Shown here: positions 10,358 through 20,032 of the stretch, piece by piece | Numbering within the stretch: position 1 is the stretch's first letter | How the letters are laid out: each line of letters starts with the position of its first letter | Assembly: GCA_913055205.1 (NCBI GenBank) | Contig: CAJXJN010000005.1 | Span: forward strand, 1 to 64,000 | Reading direction: 5' to 3' | Source of the DNA: an uncultured Sulfurovum sp. | GTDB lineage: Bacteria; Campylobacterota; Campylobacteria; Campylobacterales; Sulfurovaceae | Length of the DNA: 64,000 nt | The notes under the pieces: model-generated | Databases searched by the model: none | The model's input: the letters and a program-made list of their open reading frames with translations, nothing else | Told to the model about the DNA's origin: nothing | Translations under genes and position numbers: made by a program

Positions 10358-10690
10358 TTAAACAATAGGAGGTTTTATAGTAGTCTCTTTAAAAGGAGGG
10401 TGGTAGAGAAGCATCTCTTGTGTTGGTTGTTCGTTATGTGTTAAAGTATCAAAGTCTATGTTTGGTGTATTAAGGATAGCCATAAAATGAAAGAGGTGAT
10501 GCATGTCGCATAAGTCACCACACTCATCAGCAATATTTTTCTCCATCACATACTCTGTAAGTGTATCATGATGACACTCATTTTCCATAGCAATGATAGA
10601 GGCATGTGTAATATTAAAAAACAGTGACAGTAATAATAAAAGCTTTATTATTTTTAATTTCAATACTCTACCTTTTTTCATTTGTTTCAT
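10358..10690 (-). CDS. small secreted Cys/His protein near metal-efflux operon
   Basis: signal-peptide-like N-terminus, CGDLCDMHHLFH motif, C-terminal PP; related in layout to 13985 and 34651 ORFs. Confidence 0.55.
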   Translation of the reverse strand: MKQMKKGRVLKLKIIKLLLLLSLFFNITHASIIAMENECHHDTLTEYVMEKNIADECGDLCDMHHLFHFMAILNTPNIDFDTLTHNEQPTQEMLLYHPPFKETTIKPPIV

Positions 10691-10694
10691 TATA

Positions 10695-10812
10695 GCTTAA
10701 AATGTATAATTTGGAAAGACTCTTAGATTTTGAACTGATTCATCTCTATTATCAATATCGCTATAGATAGCAGAGCATTTAAATGACCCTGGTATATAGA
10801 TATGTTGCAACC
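10695..10812 (-). pseudogene. C-terminal relic of a porin related to the 14345-15511 gene
   Basis: FKCSAIYSDIDNRDESVQNLRVFPNYTF versus LNFSAIYSDIDDREDSFKNLRVFANYIF; DNA similarity continues across the stop codon. Confidence 0.8.
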
Positions 10813-10889
10813 GAGAAACTGAAGAAAGGAAGTTTTCAGGGGAAAAAGTATACTTTTTTGCACTATGTAAAAAGTACAATATAAAAGAT

Positions 10890-10918
10890 GCCTGAAAGAC
10901 GTTAATAGTCTTTTAGGC
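10890..10918 (-). terminator. hairpin overlapping the stop of the metal ABC permease
   Basis: gcctgaaagac/gtcttttaggc stem, T-rich on minus-strand downstream side. Confidence 0.6.
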
Positions 10919-11653
10919 ACTAAACACTAAAGCACTCAAAACACCTATGAGAGAAGCAATGAACACGATAGTATATCCTGTAGGCAAGTCAAAAAAATAA
11001 GAGAGTATCATCGATATGATAATGATCAATGAACCAACTATCCATGCGAAAGGTAATTTTATAAATTTTGTCTGAATCAAAGATAAAAATGAGGGGACAA
11101 TTAAAAGTACAAAAACCACCAATACCCCTGCAAGTTGTACAGATGATGTCACTGTCAAAGCTAAAAGTCCAAAGAAAAACATCTCCTTGGCTATCCCTGA
11201 TAGCTTATGGTGAAAAAGAAAGAAGAGCATAGCAATACCACTATAAAGAATCAATGGTTCCCATAGGTCGGTTGCTATCGTAAAAAGTATATCTGTTGCT
11301 TGAAGCTTATTAAAGAGTTCTGTTCCTTGTGTGGTATTGGAAAGTAGCACAATAATGCTACTCGCCCCCAATGCATACAGCATACCAATAAATGCTTCAA
11401 TATGTTTTACACGATATGTAGCTGCAGAGATAAGCAAAGCCCCAATAAGTGCAAAGAGCAATGTTAAAAGGAAGGTATACCCTCCCTCAAAAAACAACAG
11501 ACTCACTGCTACACCAATAGCAGCGAATTGACCAATGGCAAGATCGGTGAATATCACCCCTCGTTTGATGATCTCCAGCCCAAAAATCGTATGAATGAAT
11601 ACCAGCAGTATCGCCAAGGTGAATGCCGGCCATAAAAGAGTAATTAGTGACAT
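10913..11653 (-). CDS. metal ABC transporter permease (ZnuB/MntB family)
   Basis: FGLEIIKRGVIFTDLAIGQFAAIGVAVSLL and multi-TM pattern of ABC-3 permeases. Confidence 0.88.
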   Translation of the reverse strand: MSLITLLWPAFTLAILLVFIHTIFGLEIIKRGVIFTDLAIGQFAAIGVAVSLLFFEGGYTFLLTLLFALIGALLISAATYRVKHIEAFIGMLYALGASSIIVLLSNTTQGTELFNKLQATDILFTIATDLWEPLILYSGIAMLFFLFHHKLSGIAKEMFFFGLLALTVTSSVQLAGVLVVFVLLIVPSFLSLIQTKFIKLPFAWIVGSLIIIISMILSYFFDLPTGYTIVFIASLIGVLSALVFSA

Positions 11654-12525
11654 AGTCGTTTGGCTATGGTTTCATAAAGTGCTTCCAAAGTCTCTGTGTC
11701 GTTGATACTGCCTACATCATGAGGAATGACAACAACCTTCGCACCTGTTTTAGAGGCAATGAACCGTGCCGTTTTTTTCTCATGATACGGATCTTGCAAA
11801 ATAGTTTTGATCTTTTCTTTTTGCATTTTCTGTATCAATGCGAGGGTATGTTTTGAACTGGGTGCGATCCCCGGAAGCGGTTCGATGGTGGCTACAGCAT
11901 GTATATCATAGCGTTTTAGCAGATAGTTGTAAAGTTCATGGTATTGTATGACTTGTTTGCCTTTGCATGCTTTCATCTGTCTGTCAAATGTGTTGAGAAA
12001 TGCATGCCATCTGCTGATGAATTGGCTAAGGTTATGCTGATATGCTGCCTTGTGAGCCGCATCTAAACGTGAGAGTTTCTGTGTCAGATATTTTGCAATA
12101 GGAATGATGTTGTGTGGATCGGTGTCGAAGTGAGGATTGCCCTCTGGATGGACATCCCCATAGGCACGGGAAACAGCAGTTGGTTTATCTATCAGTGCGA
12201 TGGCATGGCTGGCATCTACAAATCCTTCTGTGCCTATGCGTACTTTAGGGTTATTCGCACTTTTAAGTAAGGGGGGTAACCAGCCTATTTCCAGTCCTGC
12301 CCCATTGGCTACGAGCATATCAGCCCGTGCAATGGCAGGAATGAGTGAAGGTTTGGGGATGATGAAATGTGGATCAAATTTAGGCGAAGCCAACACTTTG
12401 ACTTTGACATTGTCTCCCCCGACAGCTTGCACGATCTTTCCCAGGTAAGGATAACTTGCGACAACATTGAACTGCGCAAATGCCATAGCCGATAATAATA
12501 TAAAGATAGAGAATGTTTTTTTCAT
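11644..12525 (-). CDS. metal ABC transporter substrate-binding protein (ZnuA/TroA family)
   Basis: signal peptide; FDPHFIIPKPS, GNPHFDTDPHN, YHELYNYL and TIEPLPGIAPS motifs. Confidence 0.92.
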   Translation of the reverse strand: MKKTFSIFILLSAMAFAQFNVVASYPYLGKIVQAVGGDNVKVKVLASPKFDPHFIIPKPSLIPAIARADMLVANGAGLEIGWLPPLLKSANNPKVRIGTEGFVDASHAIALIDKPTAVSRAYGDVHPEGNPHFDTDPHNIIPIAKYLTQKLSRLDAAHKAAYQHNLSQFISRWHAFLNTFDRQMKACKGKQVIQYHELYNYLLKRYDIHAVATIEPLPGIAPSSKHTLALIQKMQKEKIKTILQDPYHEKKTARFIASKTGAKVVVIPHDVGSINDTETLEALYETIAKRLCH

Positions 12526-12534
12526 GTTGTACTC

Positions 12535-13776
12535 CTAAAATGCATGTGCGCCGTGTGCGCCTGTTTCAACAGTAAATCCCAAGAGGATCTCAGAAAGATT
12601 TTTGCGCTCATCATTGCTACCGAAGGCTTTCGATCTATCGTATGTGTACTGTAGTCTGAATTTTGTAAATTCAAAGGGTTTATACTCTACCATAGCCGTA
12701 TATCGGTCAAGGTCGTCAGGTTGATCGGAGATATTTTTAAATAGACTGTCATACCGAATACCTGTCTTCCAGTTTTGATCATATTGATAGACCAGTTGCG
12801 TGTAGTATCCTGCCTGTTTTTCTGTACCGTTCTCTGTTTTTTTATCACGATAGAGTAGTTCAGATTGCCATAAAAGATTGCTGTAGCTGTCCAGAGCAGT
12901 TTTTATGGTCAGGTCAGTGCCATATAGGTTCGTGTCGTGCCCATCTTCGTTTTTACCGTGTGCGATGGAAGTACCTGCTAATAGGATTGTAGTATCGGTG
13001 ATGTCCATACTTCCTTTGAGGTAGCCTATATAGAGGTTGTTTTTTTCTGTATCTCCAAAACTGACATCGTTGCTGCCTTGTAAAGCTTCAAGTCCAGCCA
13101 TCATATAGGTATCGGTAGGGAGTACCCATTGGAGCTGTACACCTGCATCGTTGATCCCCTCTCCGCCGAGGAGTGCTTCGTAAACAAGCGGTTTTGATGT
13201 AAACTTCCATGCATGTTGATGGATCGCATTGATACGGCCAAATTCACTTCTGAATTTTCCGATTTTGGCACGAAGACCGTAAGGGAATGTTCGGGAAGTT
13301 ATGTATGCCTCTTCTATCTCGAATTCATCTGGACTCAGATGGAAAATGGCATCTGCATCAAAATAAGGACCTACGGTCGAATGCAGGGCAAGTTCCGCAT
13401 AGTTAAAGTTAAATCCACGGTTTCTGTTAAAAGGGATCTCGCTCTCTTCGTTGGGATCGTATTCGCTAAATCCCGGTATATGATAGGTTTCATATGTGCT
13501 ATTGTCTATATTTCTTCCGACAGCTGAACCGTCCAGGATCAATGCAATGTCAGGCAGAAATGATTTTTGATCAAATGTTGCAGAAGGTGCTTGTGTGGTT
13601 TTATTAGTGTTTGCAACTGTCTCTATCTGTTTTTTTTCAAGTTCTTCCACGCGTTTTTGCAAGGCTTGTGTTGCGTGTATCTGTTTGGCTAATTGTGCTT
13701 TGAGTTGTGCCAGGTCGCTTTGTGCAAAAAGTGTTGCAGAAGCAGCCAGCGACAAGAAGATCATTTTTTTTGTCAT
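12535..13776 (-). CDS. outer membrane beta-barrel protein with N-terminal coiled coil, probably metal-associated
   Basis: signal peptide, AQLKAQLAKQIHATQALQKRVEELEKKQ, beta-barrel repeats; directly upstream of znuA-like gene. Confidence 0.75.
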   Translation of the reverse strand: MTKKMIFLSLAASATLFAQSDLAQLKAQLAKQIHATQALQKRVEELEKKQIETVANTNKTTQAPSATFDQKSFLPDIALILDGSAVGRNIDNSTYETYHIPGFSEYDPNEESEIPFNRNRGFNFNYAELALHSTVGPYFDADAIFHLSPDEFEIEEAYITSRTFPYGLRAKIGKFRSEFGRINAIHQHAWKFTSKPLVYEALLGGEGINDAGVQLQWVLPTDTYMMAGLEALQGSNDVSFGDTEKNNLYIGYLKGSMDITDTTILLAGTSIAHGKNEDGHDTNLYGTDLTIKTALDSYSNLLWQSELLYRDKKTENGTEKQAGYYTQLVYQYDQNWKTGIRYDSLFKNISDQPDDLDRYTAMVEYKPFEFTKFRLQYTYDRSKAFGSNDERKNLSEILLGFTVETGAHGAHAF

Positions 13777-13984
13777 GGGTCTTTTCTCCTAAAATAATTA
13801 AAATAATGGAACCCTCTGATTATTTTACAAATTTATCATCTGTCTTATTCTAAATTTATACCCCAAGGGCATTTCCTTCGGGCATTCAGAAATCCCTATA
13901 GTGGATACTGTAAATATCCTTGGGATGTAAGTTCAAGATGATGTGAAGCTCATCAGAGAGTTTAATGAAGTTGATGTTTTTGTT

Positions 13985-14275
13985 TTATCTGTTCCAGAAG
14001 AAAAAAGGAGGTGCTTGTGCGTTAAAACCTTTTGCAATGGTAAAGTAGAGAATAGTTTCATAAAATATGATCTGTTCAAAAACAGTATTCCAAACTGCAG
14101 GTAGAATGCCAGGCTCAGGCATATCTCCACTATGAAGATTTTTAACGACCACACATACTTTACAATTAGCATGAGACTCAAGTGCATCATGATGGATATG
14201 CGTTGCTCCCAGATAGGAAGAGAACAGGTAGAAAAAGAGGAGAAAACGTATGATGTGTTGTTTTAGCTGTCTCAC
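13985..14275 (-). CDS. small secreted protein, DUF2946-like, His/Cys motif
   Basis: GTG start with aggaga RBS; LGATHIHHDALESHANCKVCVVVKNLHSGD...AQAPPFF. Confidence 0.65.
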   Translation of the reverse strand: MRQLKQHIIRFLLFFYLFSSYLGATHIHHDALESHANCKVCVVVKNLHSGDMPEPGILPAVWNTVFEQIIFYETILYFTIAKGFNAQAPPFFFWNR

Positions 14276-14344
14276 AAATTTCTCCTGTTTTTTTGAAAGT
14301 ATATTCTATTTTTTATTTATTATGGATTGAAGTGTTGTTATAGC

Positions 14345-15511
14345 TTAAAATATATAATTTGCAAAGACCCTTAAGTTTTTAAATGAATCTTCTCTATCGT
14401 CTATGTCGCTATAGATCGCAGAAAAATTTAAACTGTCGTTATATTTATATGTTGCGATGAGGTCATATTCATTTGCATCATCCTTTGTACCATTGCTATG
14501 TACATCTGCATTTGCAGTTAAAACAAGCCCCTCTAATCCAATTACAGAAGCATCCCACTCCAGTGTATAAAGTATGTCGTCTCCATCATGTCCTGCTTCT
14601 GACAGGGTATGGTGTTCTGCATTGCTTACAAAAGGTCCACCACCGAAAAAGTTTTCTGCTGCTCTGCCATCTGTTTTATTGTAGGCAATAGATGCTGTTA
14701 ATCCTGTACTTTTCAAACCGAGAGAGCCGCTGACCCCATAGATAGTTGATCTTGTAGCATCATCATAGTCTTGTAAAGCATATTGAGCAGTAAGACCATA
14801 GGTAAGGCTATCTGTTTCTGCCTCATAATTTACTTCCATGTAGGTTAATTTTGCAACATTATTGATATTGTAAAACCACCCTGAAAATGTAGTGTTTTTA
14901 ACTCCTTCATAGGTAAGTCCCAAAATCTGTACGCCATCATTTCCATTGAGTTTGATAAAACTGCTTGGTGCGTCACTATCTACGCCAGACCATTTTTGGA
15001 CTTGAGAGAAAAACAGGGTTGTATCGGGTATATCTTTGTTGATGAGAGTGAAAGCTTCAAAGGTATTGGGTACCATACCTACATCATCACTGTCAGCAAA
15101 TGGTGTTTCCAATGGTTGTCGTCCTATAATGAACGTTGTATTGCTATAGGTTCCTTTGAGGTAGGCTTCTGCCAGAGTAGTGTAGTTCTCATTATTCTCA
15201 TCAAAAAAAGGAATACCTTCAAAACCTTTTTTACCATTACCTTGAGAGGTAAAAAGTGTTGCCCCAAACTGAAAACCGTGATAAGATGCTGTTTCCATAT
15301 GAAGTTTTAATCCTACAGCAAGTTCATCATCAGTATTTTCACCTATCCGGTTATTTTGATATCCGATTTTTACGGCACCCTCATAATTTGCATTTTCAAA
15401 GGCATTACTTAAATTGTTTGCATAGATACCAATAGTCATTATCATTAAAAGAATGATACTTCTCTGCAATGTGCTCATTTTTATTTCCTTGATTAATGAT
15501 TTAAAAGACAA
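14345..15511 (-). CDS. OprD/Campylobacter-type outer membrane porin
   Basis: IIGRQPLETPFADSDDVGMVPNTFEAFTLIN motif, C-terminal ...NYIF. Confidence 0.85.
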   Translation of the reverse strand: MSFKSLIKEIKMSTLQRSIILLMIMTIGIYANNLSNAFENANYEGAVKIGYQNNRIGENTDDELAVGLKLHMETASYHGFQFGATLFTSQGNGKKGFEGIPFFDENNENYTTLAEAYLKGTYSNTTFIIGRQPLETPFADSDDVGMVPNTFEAFTLINKDIPDTTLFFSQVQKWSGVDSDAPSSFIKLNGNDGVQILGLTYEGVKNTTFSGWFYNINNVAKLTYMEVNYEAETDSLTYGLTAQYALQDYDDATRSTIYGVSGSLGLKSTGLTASIAYNKTDGRAAENFFGGGPFVSNAEHHTLSEAGHDGDDILYTLEWDASVIGLEGLVLTANADVHSNGTKDDANEYDLIATYKYNDSLNFSAIYSDIDDREDSFKNLRVFANYIF

Positions 15512-15528
15512 GGCAATGCCTTGTCTTT
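15504..15528. terminator. strong hairpin downstream of feoA
   Basis: aaagacaaggca/tgccttgtcttt perfect stem. Confidence 0.65.
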
Positions 15529-15757
15529 ACGACTCTATTTTCTTTACTTCTATCTTGTCTGCTTCATTTGCTCTAACTGCAATGAGGGTGGAACCAACTT
15601 CTATCTCCATTGTTTGTTTAGCAAGAGAACAGCCTTTAACAAGAAGCTCTTCTCCTCGCATTACACCAAAAGAGCTGAAACGGTCTCTTAGTGCTTTATC
15701 TGCATTGATCTTAATGATCACTGCTTTATCGCCTTTTGTTAATTCACTTAGTTTCAT
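15527..15757 (-). CDS. feoA: FeoA family protein
   Basis: KLSELTKGDKAVIIKINADKALRDRFSSFGVMRGEELLVKG; precedes FeoB. Confidence 0.92.
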   Translation of the reverse strand: MKLSELTKGDKAVIIKINADKALRDRFSSFGVMRGEELLVKGCSLAKQTMEIEVGSTLIAVRANEADKIEVKKIES

Positions 15758-15761
15758 ATGG

Positions 15762-17885
15762 TTATCCTCCTGTTATCATTAATGTTACTCTGTATGCTAT
15801 AAAGCTTAATGTCCATGCCGTAGCAGAGGTCATAACAAATAGATAGACCAGGTATTTCCAGCCTCCGGCCTCTCTGGTAAAGACCATAGAAGCTGCCAGA
15901 CAAGGAAGATAGATCATCACAAATACGATAAATGCAATAGCAGAAGCAAATGGAATGTTCTCTTTGATCTGTGCTATTAGACCTTCATTCCCTTCATCCA
16001 CTTCATCCCCTAAGGCGTACAGTACTCCCAGAGTTGAAACTACTACTTCTTTTGCTGCCAGTCCGGTTTCAAGTGCTACAGACATACGCCAGTCAAATCC
16101 CAGTGGAGCGAAGAATGGCTCTGATGCATGTCCTATTTTTCCCAAGTAACTCTGTTCAAGTAAGGCAAGAGAGAGTTCGTTGTTCAACTGGCTTTTTGCA
16201 TTGTCATTTAAAGCTTGTTCTATCTTTGTTTCATACTGAGCTTCAAGATCATGGTTCTTTGGATAGTTGCTTGCAAACCAGACAAGTACAGAAGCTGCCA
16301 AGATAAAGGTACCTGCTTTTTTGAGGTAAGATTTAGCCTGACCATATACAGTATGCCAAATGAGTTTTAGTGAAGGCAGACGGTATTTCGGCATCTCCAT
16401 GACAAATGGCTCATCCTCCCCTTTAAAGACAAACATTTTCAGTGCCTTTGCCATCAAAAGACCTAATATAGCTCCAGAGATGTAAATGATGAACAGAATG
16501 TTCCCTGCTTGCTCCTGACCAAAGAAAGCCCCTGCAAAAAGTACATAAATAGGCAATCTTGCACCGCAACTCATAAATCCTATGATAAAGAGGGTGATGA
16601 GTCTGTCTTTCTCATTTTTAAGGGTTCTTGCTGCCATGTAGGCTGGTACTGAACACCCGAATCCTGTGACAAGCGGGATAAAACTTTTCCCGTGAAGCCC
16701 AAATTTATGGAAGAACCCATCAAGTAAAAATGCCACACGACTCATGTATCCTGTAGTCTCCAGCAAAGCGATACCAATAAAAAGGATAACAATATTGGGT
16801 AAGAACATGATGACAGCACCTACACCGCCTATCATTCCATCTGCTACTAAAGAGCCTAATTCGCCATCACCAAGGATAGTTTTAGCCTGATCACCAAGCC
16901 ATCCAAAGGCTGCATCAATGTAGTCCACAGGGATGGACCCTACTTCAAAAGTAAGCTGGAAAAGTCCCCACATAAAGAAAAGGAAAAGGGGAATACCAAG
17001 TATTTTATTGATGAGTAGGTTATCTATCTTTTGTGTAAGGTTTTTAGCTCTCATTGATTTTACAGATATGACTTCCATTTTTGCACCTTTAGCAAACGCA
17101 AAGTGTTCATCTGCAAAAATCTGTTCCAGATCTTTTGTGCCATTGTGTACATAAATGTGATTGAGAGCTTCTCTTACGATAGGAAGTAACTCTATCCAGA
17201 TCGGTTCATCATGCATCTTTTTATATACATCTTCATCTTCTTGTAAAAGTTTTACTGCAAGATGACGGTAAGGAAGTGTACTTTTGTAGTTTTTTTCTTT
17301 CATGAAGCTGACAATATGGGCTATCTCTTCTTCAATAGGATCAGAATAAACTACTTTAGAAGAAGTTTCTTCTTTTTCAAACACTTCAATAATAGCTTCT
17401 TTAAGTGCATCTATTCCCTCTTTAGTGGCAGCTGAGGTTTTGATACATGGTACACCCAAGATAGCAGAAAGTTGTTTCTCATCTATCTCAATACCCTCTT
17501 TTTTTGCCTCATCACTCATATTGAGTGCAACAACGACTTTTTTACCTGTTTCCAGAAGTTGTGTAGTAAAGAGTAGATTTCTTTGCAAATTGGTGGAGTC
17601 CACAACATTCACGATGATATCATACTCATCACTCTGTAAAAAACTTTTGGTAACCTTTTCTTCAATGGTATATTCTGTAAGTGAGTAAGCACCAGGCAGG
17701 TCTATGATATGTACTTCATAATCCTTACAAGCTACTTCATCACAGATGTTAAAGACTACTTCTGTTTTATCAACCGTTACACCAGAGAAGTTTCCTACTT
17801 TAAGCTTGGCATTGGAGATAGCATTAATCAGTGAAGATTTCCCTACATTAGGTTGACCTGCAAGTGCAACTATAATCGGTTTCAT
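15762..17885 (-). CDS. feoB: ferrous iron transporter FeoB
   Basis: GQPNVGKSSLINAI, DLPGAYSLTEYTIEE, NMSD, Gate-domain TM region. Confidence 0.97.
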   Translation of the reverse strand: MKPIIVALAGQPNVGKSSLINAISNAKLKVGNFSGVTVDKTEVVFNICDEVACKDYEVHIIDLPGAYSLTEYTIEEKVTKSFLQSDEYDIIVNVVDSTNLQRNLLFTTQLLETGKKVVVALNMSDEAKKEGIEIDEKQLSAILGVPCIKTSAATKEGIDALKEAIIEVFEKEETSSKVVYSDPIEEEIAHIVSFMKEKNYKSTLPYRHLAVKLLQEDEDVYKKMHDEPIWIELLPIVREALNHIYVHNGTKDLEQIFADEHFAFAKGAKMEVISVKSMRAKNLTQKIDNLLINKILGIPLFLFFMWGLFQLTFEVGSIPVDYIDAAFGWLGDQAKTILGDGELGSLVADGMIGGVGAVIMFLPNIVILFIGIALLETTGYMSRVAFLLDGFFHKFGLHGKSFIPLVTGFGCSVPAYMAARTLKNEKDRLITLFIIGFMSCGARLPIYVLFAGAFFGQEQAGNILFIIYISGAILGLLMAKALKMFVFKGEDEPFVMEMPKYRLPSLKLIWHTVYGQAKSYLKKAGTFILAASVLVWFASNYPKNHDLEAQYETKIEQALNDNAKSQLNNELSLALLEQSYLGKIGHASEPFFAPLGFDWRMSVALETGLAAKEVVVSTLGVLYALGDEVDEGNEGLIAQIKENIPFASAIAFIVFVMIYLPCLAASMVFTREAGGWKYLVYLFVMTSATAWTLSFIAYRVTLMITGG

Positions 17886-17918
17886 AGATTATGTATCCTT
17901 ATATTTATTTAGAAGTAA

Positions 17919-17940
17919 AATGAAAATAATTATCATTTGG
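17919..17940. promoter_or_regulatory. candidate Fur box upstream of feoB
   Basis: aatgaaaataattatcattt resembles the Fur consensus inverted repeat and lies about 35 bp upstream of the feoB start. Confidence 0.4.
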
Positions 17941-18149
17941 TTTTCTTTAGGAGTAATTTACTCTTTTTATTCTTAAACCATGTTAAATTGACATTCATTA
18001 TCAATAAATACTTCTATTTTATATTGAAATGTCTTTTGACACTGTTTTTATGGAAATATATGGAATAAAATTAAGAAGAAAATAATTCCCAAACACTCCC
18101 CTAAGAGGAGAGTGATGTATTCAAAAGTTCGGGAGATTATACGTTTAGA

Positions 18150-19277
18150 TTAAAATTTGTATGTAGCAATCAATTCAAGGGCATTAGTGTCATCACCTAT
18201 ACCGTAGTCAGTGTTAGAATAGATAGCATCTACAGAAATACAATTTGTAATTCCATATGCCAAGATAACATCGATCTCATGACCTTCGTCATTCACTTGA
18301 TCATATTCATAGTAAGCATAACTAGCTGTTGCAGAAACACCACCAAACTCTTTTGCTGCTTCAAATTTAAATGCGTTACCCACTGAATTTGAAGTAAACG
18401 TGTTCCAAGAACTTGCATAGAGTGTATCTCTTCCGACATATCCAGCTACATTGTCTGCAATATTGTTATATGCTGCTAGTAGATCGAAGCCCGCAACTGA
18501 TCCAGAAGCTTTAAGACCAAATACTGTAGAGTCAGCAGCTGTGTCATAATCTGTATTGACAAATTGAGCAGCAAGTTTTACACCAGAGAGCTCTGTACCG
18601 GCATCAGCATATACTTGAGTATAGTTTCCGGCATCTACATTATAGTACCAAACACTTGCATCAAAGGCATCACTGTAGGCTGCACCAAGTGTCCAGTTGT
18701 TTCCATCACCGATATCAGTTAAATCTATAAATTGGTAACCACTGTTGTTAGGTCTCCATTTAGCAACATAAGAAGCCACTACAGTAAGATTTGAGATAGA
18801 TTTGTTTACTAATGTATAGGCTTCAAAACTTCCCGGAGCCAATAACCAGTCAAAACCACCCAACATTGGTGTATCAAGTAATTGACGTCCAGTTACCAAT
18901 GTAGTGTCAGCAAAAGTTGCTGTAATGTTGGCAACATTGAAGAAACCATCAGTTTCTATTGTACCTTCCATGTAGTTGTCATCGATAAGGTTTGTAAACC
19001 CAACTGCAGTGAAGTTTGCTGTGATACCATCCATGATCTTATGTGATACATCCAAAGTTACAGCTGCACCAAGAGCGCTACTTGCATTATCAAAAAGACC
19101 TACTGTATCATCTGTGTAGTAATAAAGCTGTGCTTTTCCATTGATCGTTGTATTACTGTTACATGCTGCTTCAACAACTGGTGTTTCTACTACTGGCTCT
19201 ACCGGAGCGATGTCCCCGCCTGCAAATGCAGAACTTACAGCCAATGCTGCTACTAAACTTAATTTTGTGAATTTCAT
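18150..19277 (-). CDS. outer membrane porin
   Basis: signal peptide, TLVTGRQLLDTPMLGGFDWLLAPGSFEAYTLVNKS; C-terminal aromatic residue. Confidence 0.85.
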   Translation of the reverse strand: MKFTKLSLVAALAVSSAFAGGDIAPVEPVVETPVVEAACNSNTTINGKAQLYYYTDDTVGLFDNASSALGAAVTLDVSHKIMDGITANFTAVGFTNLIDDNYMEGTIETDGFFNVANITATFADTTLVTGRQLLDTPMLGGFDWLLAPGSFEAYTLVNKSISNLTVVASYVAKWRPNNSGYQFIDLTDIGDGNNWTLGAAYSDAFDASVWYYNVDAGNYTQVYADAGTELSGVKLAAQFVNTDYDTAADSTVFGLKASGSVAGFDLLAAYNNIADNVAGYVGRDTLYASSWNTFTSNSVGNAFKFEAAKEFGGVSATASYAYYEYDQVNDEGHEIDVILAYGITNCISVDAIYSNTDYGIGDDTNALELIATYKF

Positions 19278-19374
19278 GTTTATCCCTTGTTTTAAATTGA
19301 ATAGGGAAATATTATCATAATAGTTAACAAAAAATAAATGAATAAATGGTTAATTTTTAAGCAATTGAACTTTT

Positions 19375-19935
19375 TTACTGTATGGGAGTATTTTTGAAGA
19401 AGTCTCTTACATATTCATAACCGGAATAAAGGGTAAGAACAACAGCTGTCCATAAAAGTATCTCTCCGGCAGGCCACTCCATAAGTAGAAAACCTATGGC
19501 TACCATCTGTACAACTGTTTTGACTTTTCCCATCCAGGATGCTGCGATATCCAAGCCTTGGCTTACCGCTGAAACACGCAGTCCTGTAATGAAAAGTTCA
19601 CGGGTAATAATAAGGAAGATTGCCCAGGGAGAAGCACTACCCAGCATCATGAGACCTAGAAAACCTGCAAGTGTCAGCATTTTATCTGCTAGAGGGTCAA
19701 GTATTGAACCCAGTACGGTTACTTGATTGAAGGTTCTTGCGATATACCCGTCAAAAAAATCTGTAGCAGAGGCAAGTACAAAAATAAAGGCTGCAAAGTA
19801 GTTGAGCCATGACTTATGTATACCTTCAAATATAGATGCATCTTGATTTACCAAGAACAGGAACATCACAGGAGCGAGAAGAAGGCGGATAAATGCTAAA
19901 ATATTCGGAATGTTAAATATTTGTGATTTTTGCAT
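19375..19935 (-). CDS. pgsA: CDP-diacylglycerol--glycerol-3-phosphate 3-phosphatidyltransferase
   Basis: CDP-alcohol phosphatidyltransferase motif SATDFFDGYIARTFNQVTVLGSILDPLADK. Confidence 0.95.
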   Translation of the reverse strand: MQKSQIFNIPNILAFIRLLLAPVMFLFLVNQDASIFEGIHKSWLNYFAAFIFVLASATDFFDGYIARTFNQVTVLGSILDPLADKMLTLAGFLGLMMLGSASPWAIFLIITRELFITGLRVSAVSQGLDIAASWMGKVKTVVQMVAIGFLLMEWPAGEILLWTAVVLTLYSGYEYVRDFFKNTPIQ

Positions 19936-19959
19936 CTTTTATCCTCTTGATTGTGCATG

Positions 19960-20027
19960 GTAGGGTTGGCTTTAGCCGACCACCTAATATCGCATAATGT
20001 CGTTTGGTCGGCTAAAGCCAACCCTAC
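19960..20027. repeat. REPIN-like inverted repeat with 23-nt perfect arms
   Basis: gtagggttggctttagccgacca (19960-19982) and tggtcggctaaagccaaccctac (20005-20027); each arm is itself near-palindromic. Confidence 0.85.
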
Positions 20028-20032
20028 AGTTT

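Noticed and set aside
13855-13925. Possible structured RNA/riboswitch upstream of the barrel gene (ccccaaggg...ccttggg)
   Set aside because: Short complementary segments only; no recognisable conserved riboswitch architecture.
13933-14190. Minus-strand ORF overlapping the small Cys/His gene in another frame
   Set aside because: The 13985-14275 frame has a signal peptide, an RBS and a homolog at 34651; this frame has none.
17985-18012. Second Fur-like box (ttgacattcattatcaataaa)
   Set aside because: Weak match, and orientation relative to a promoter is unclear.
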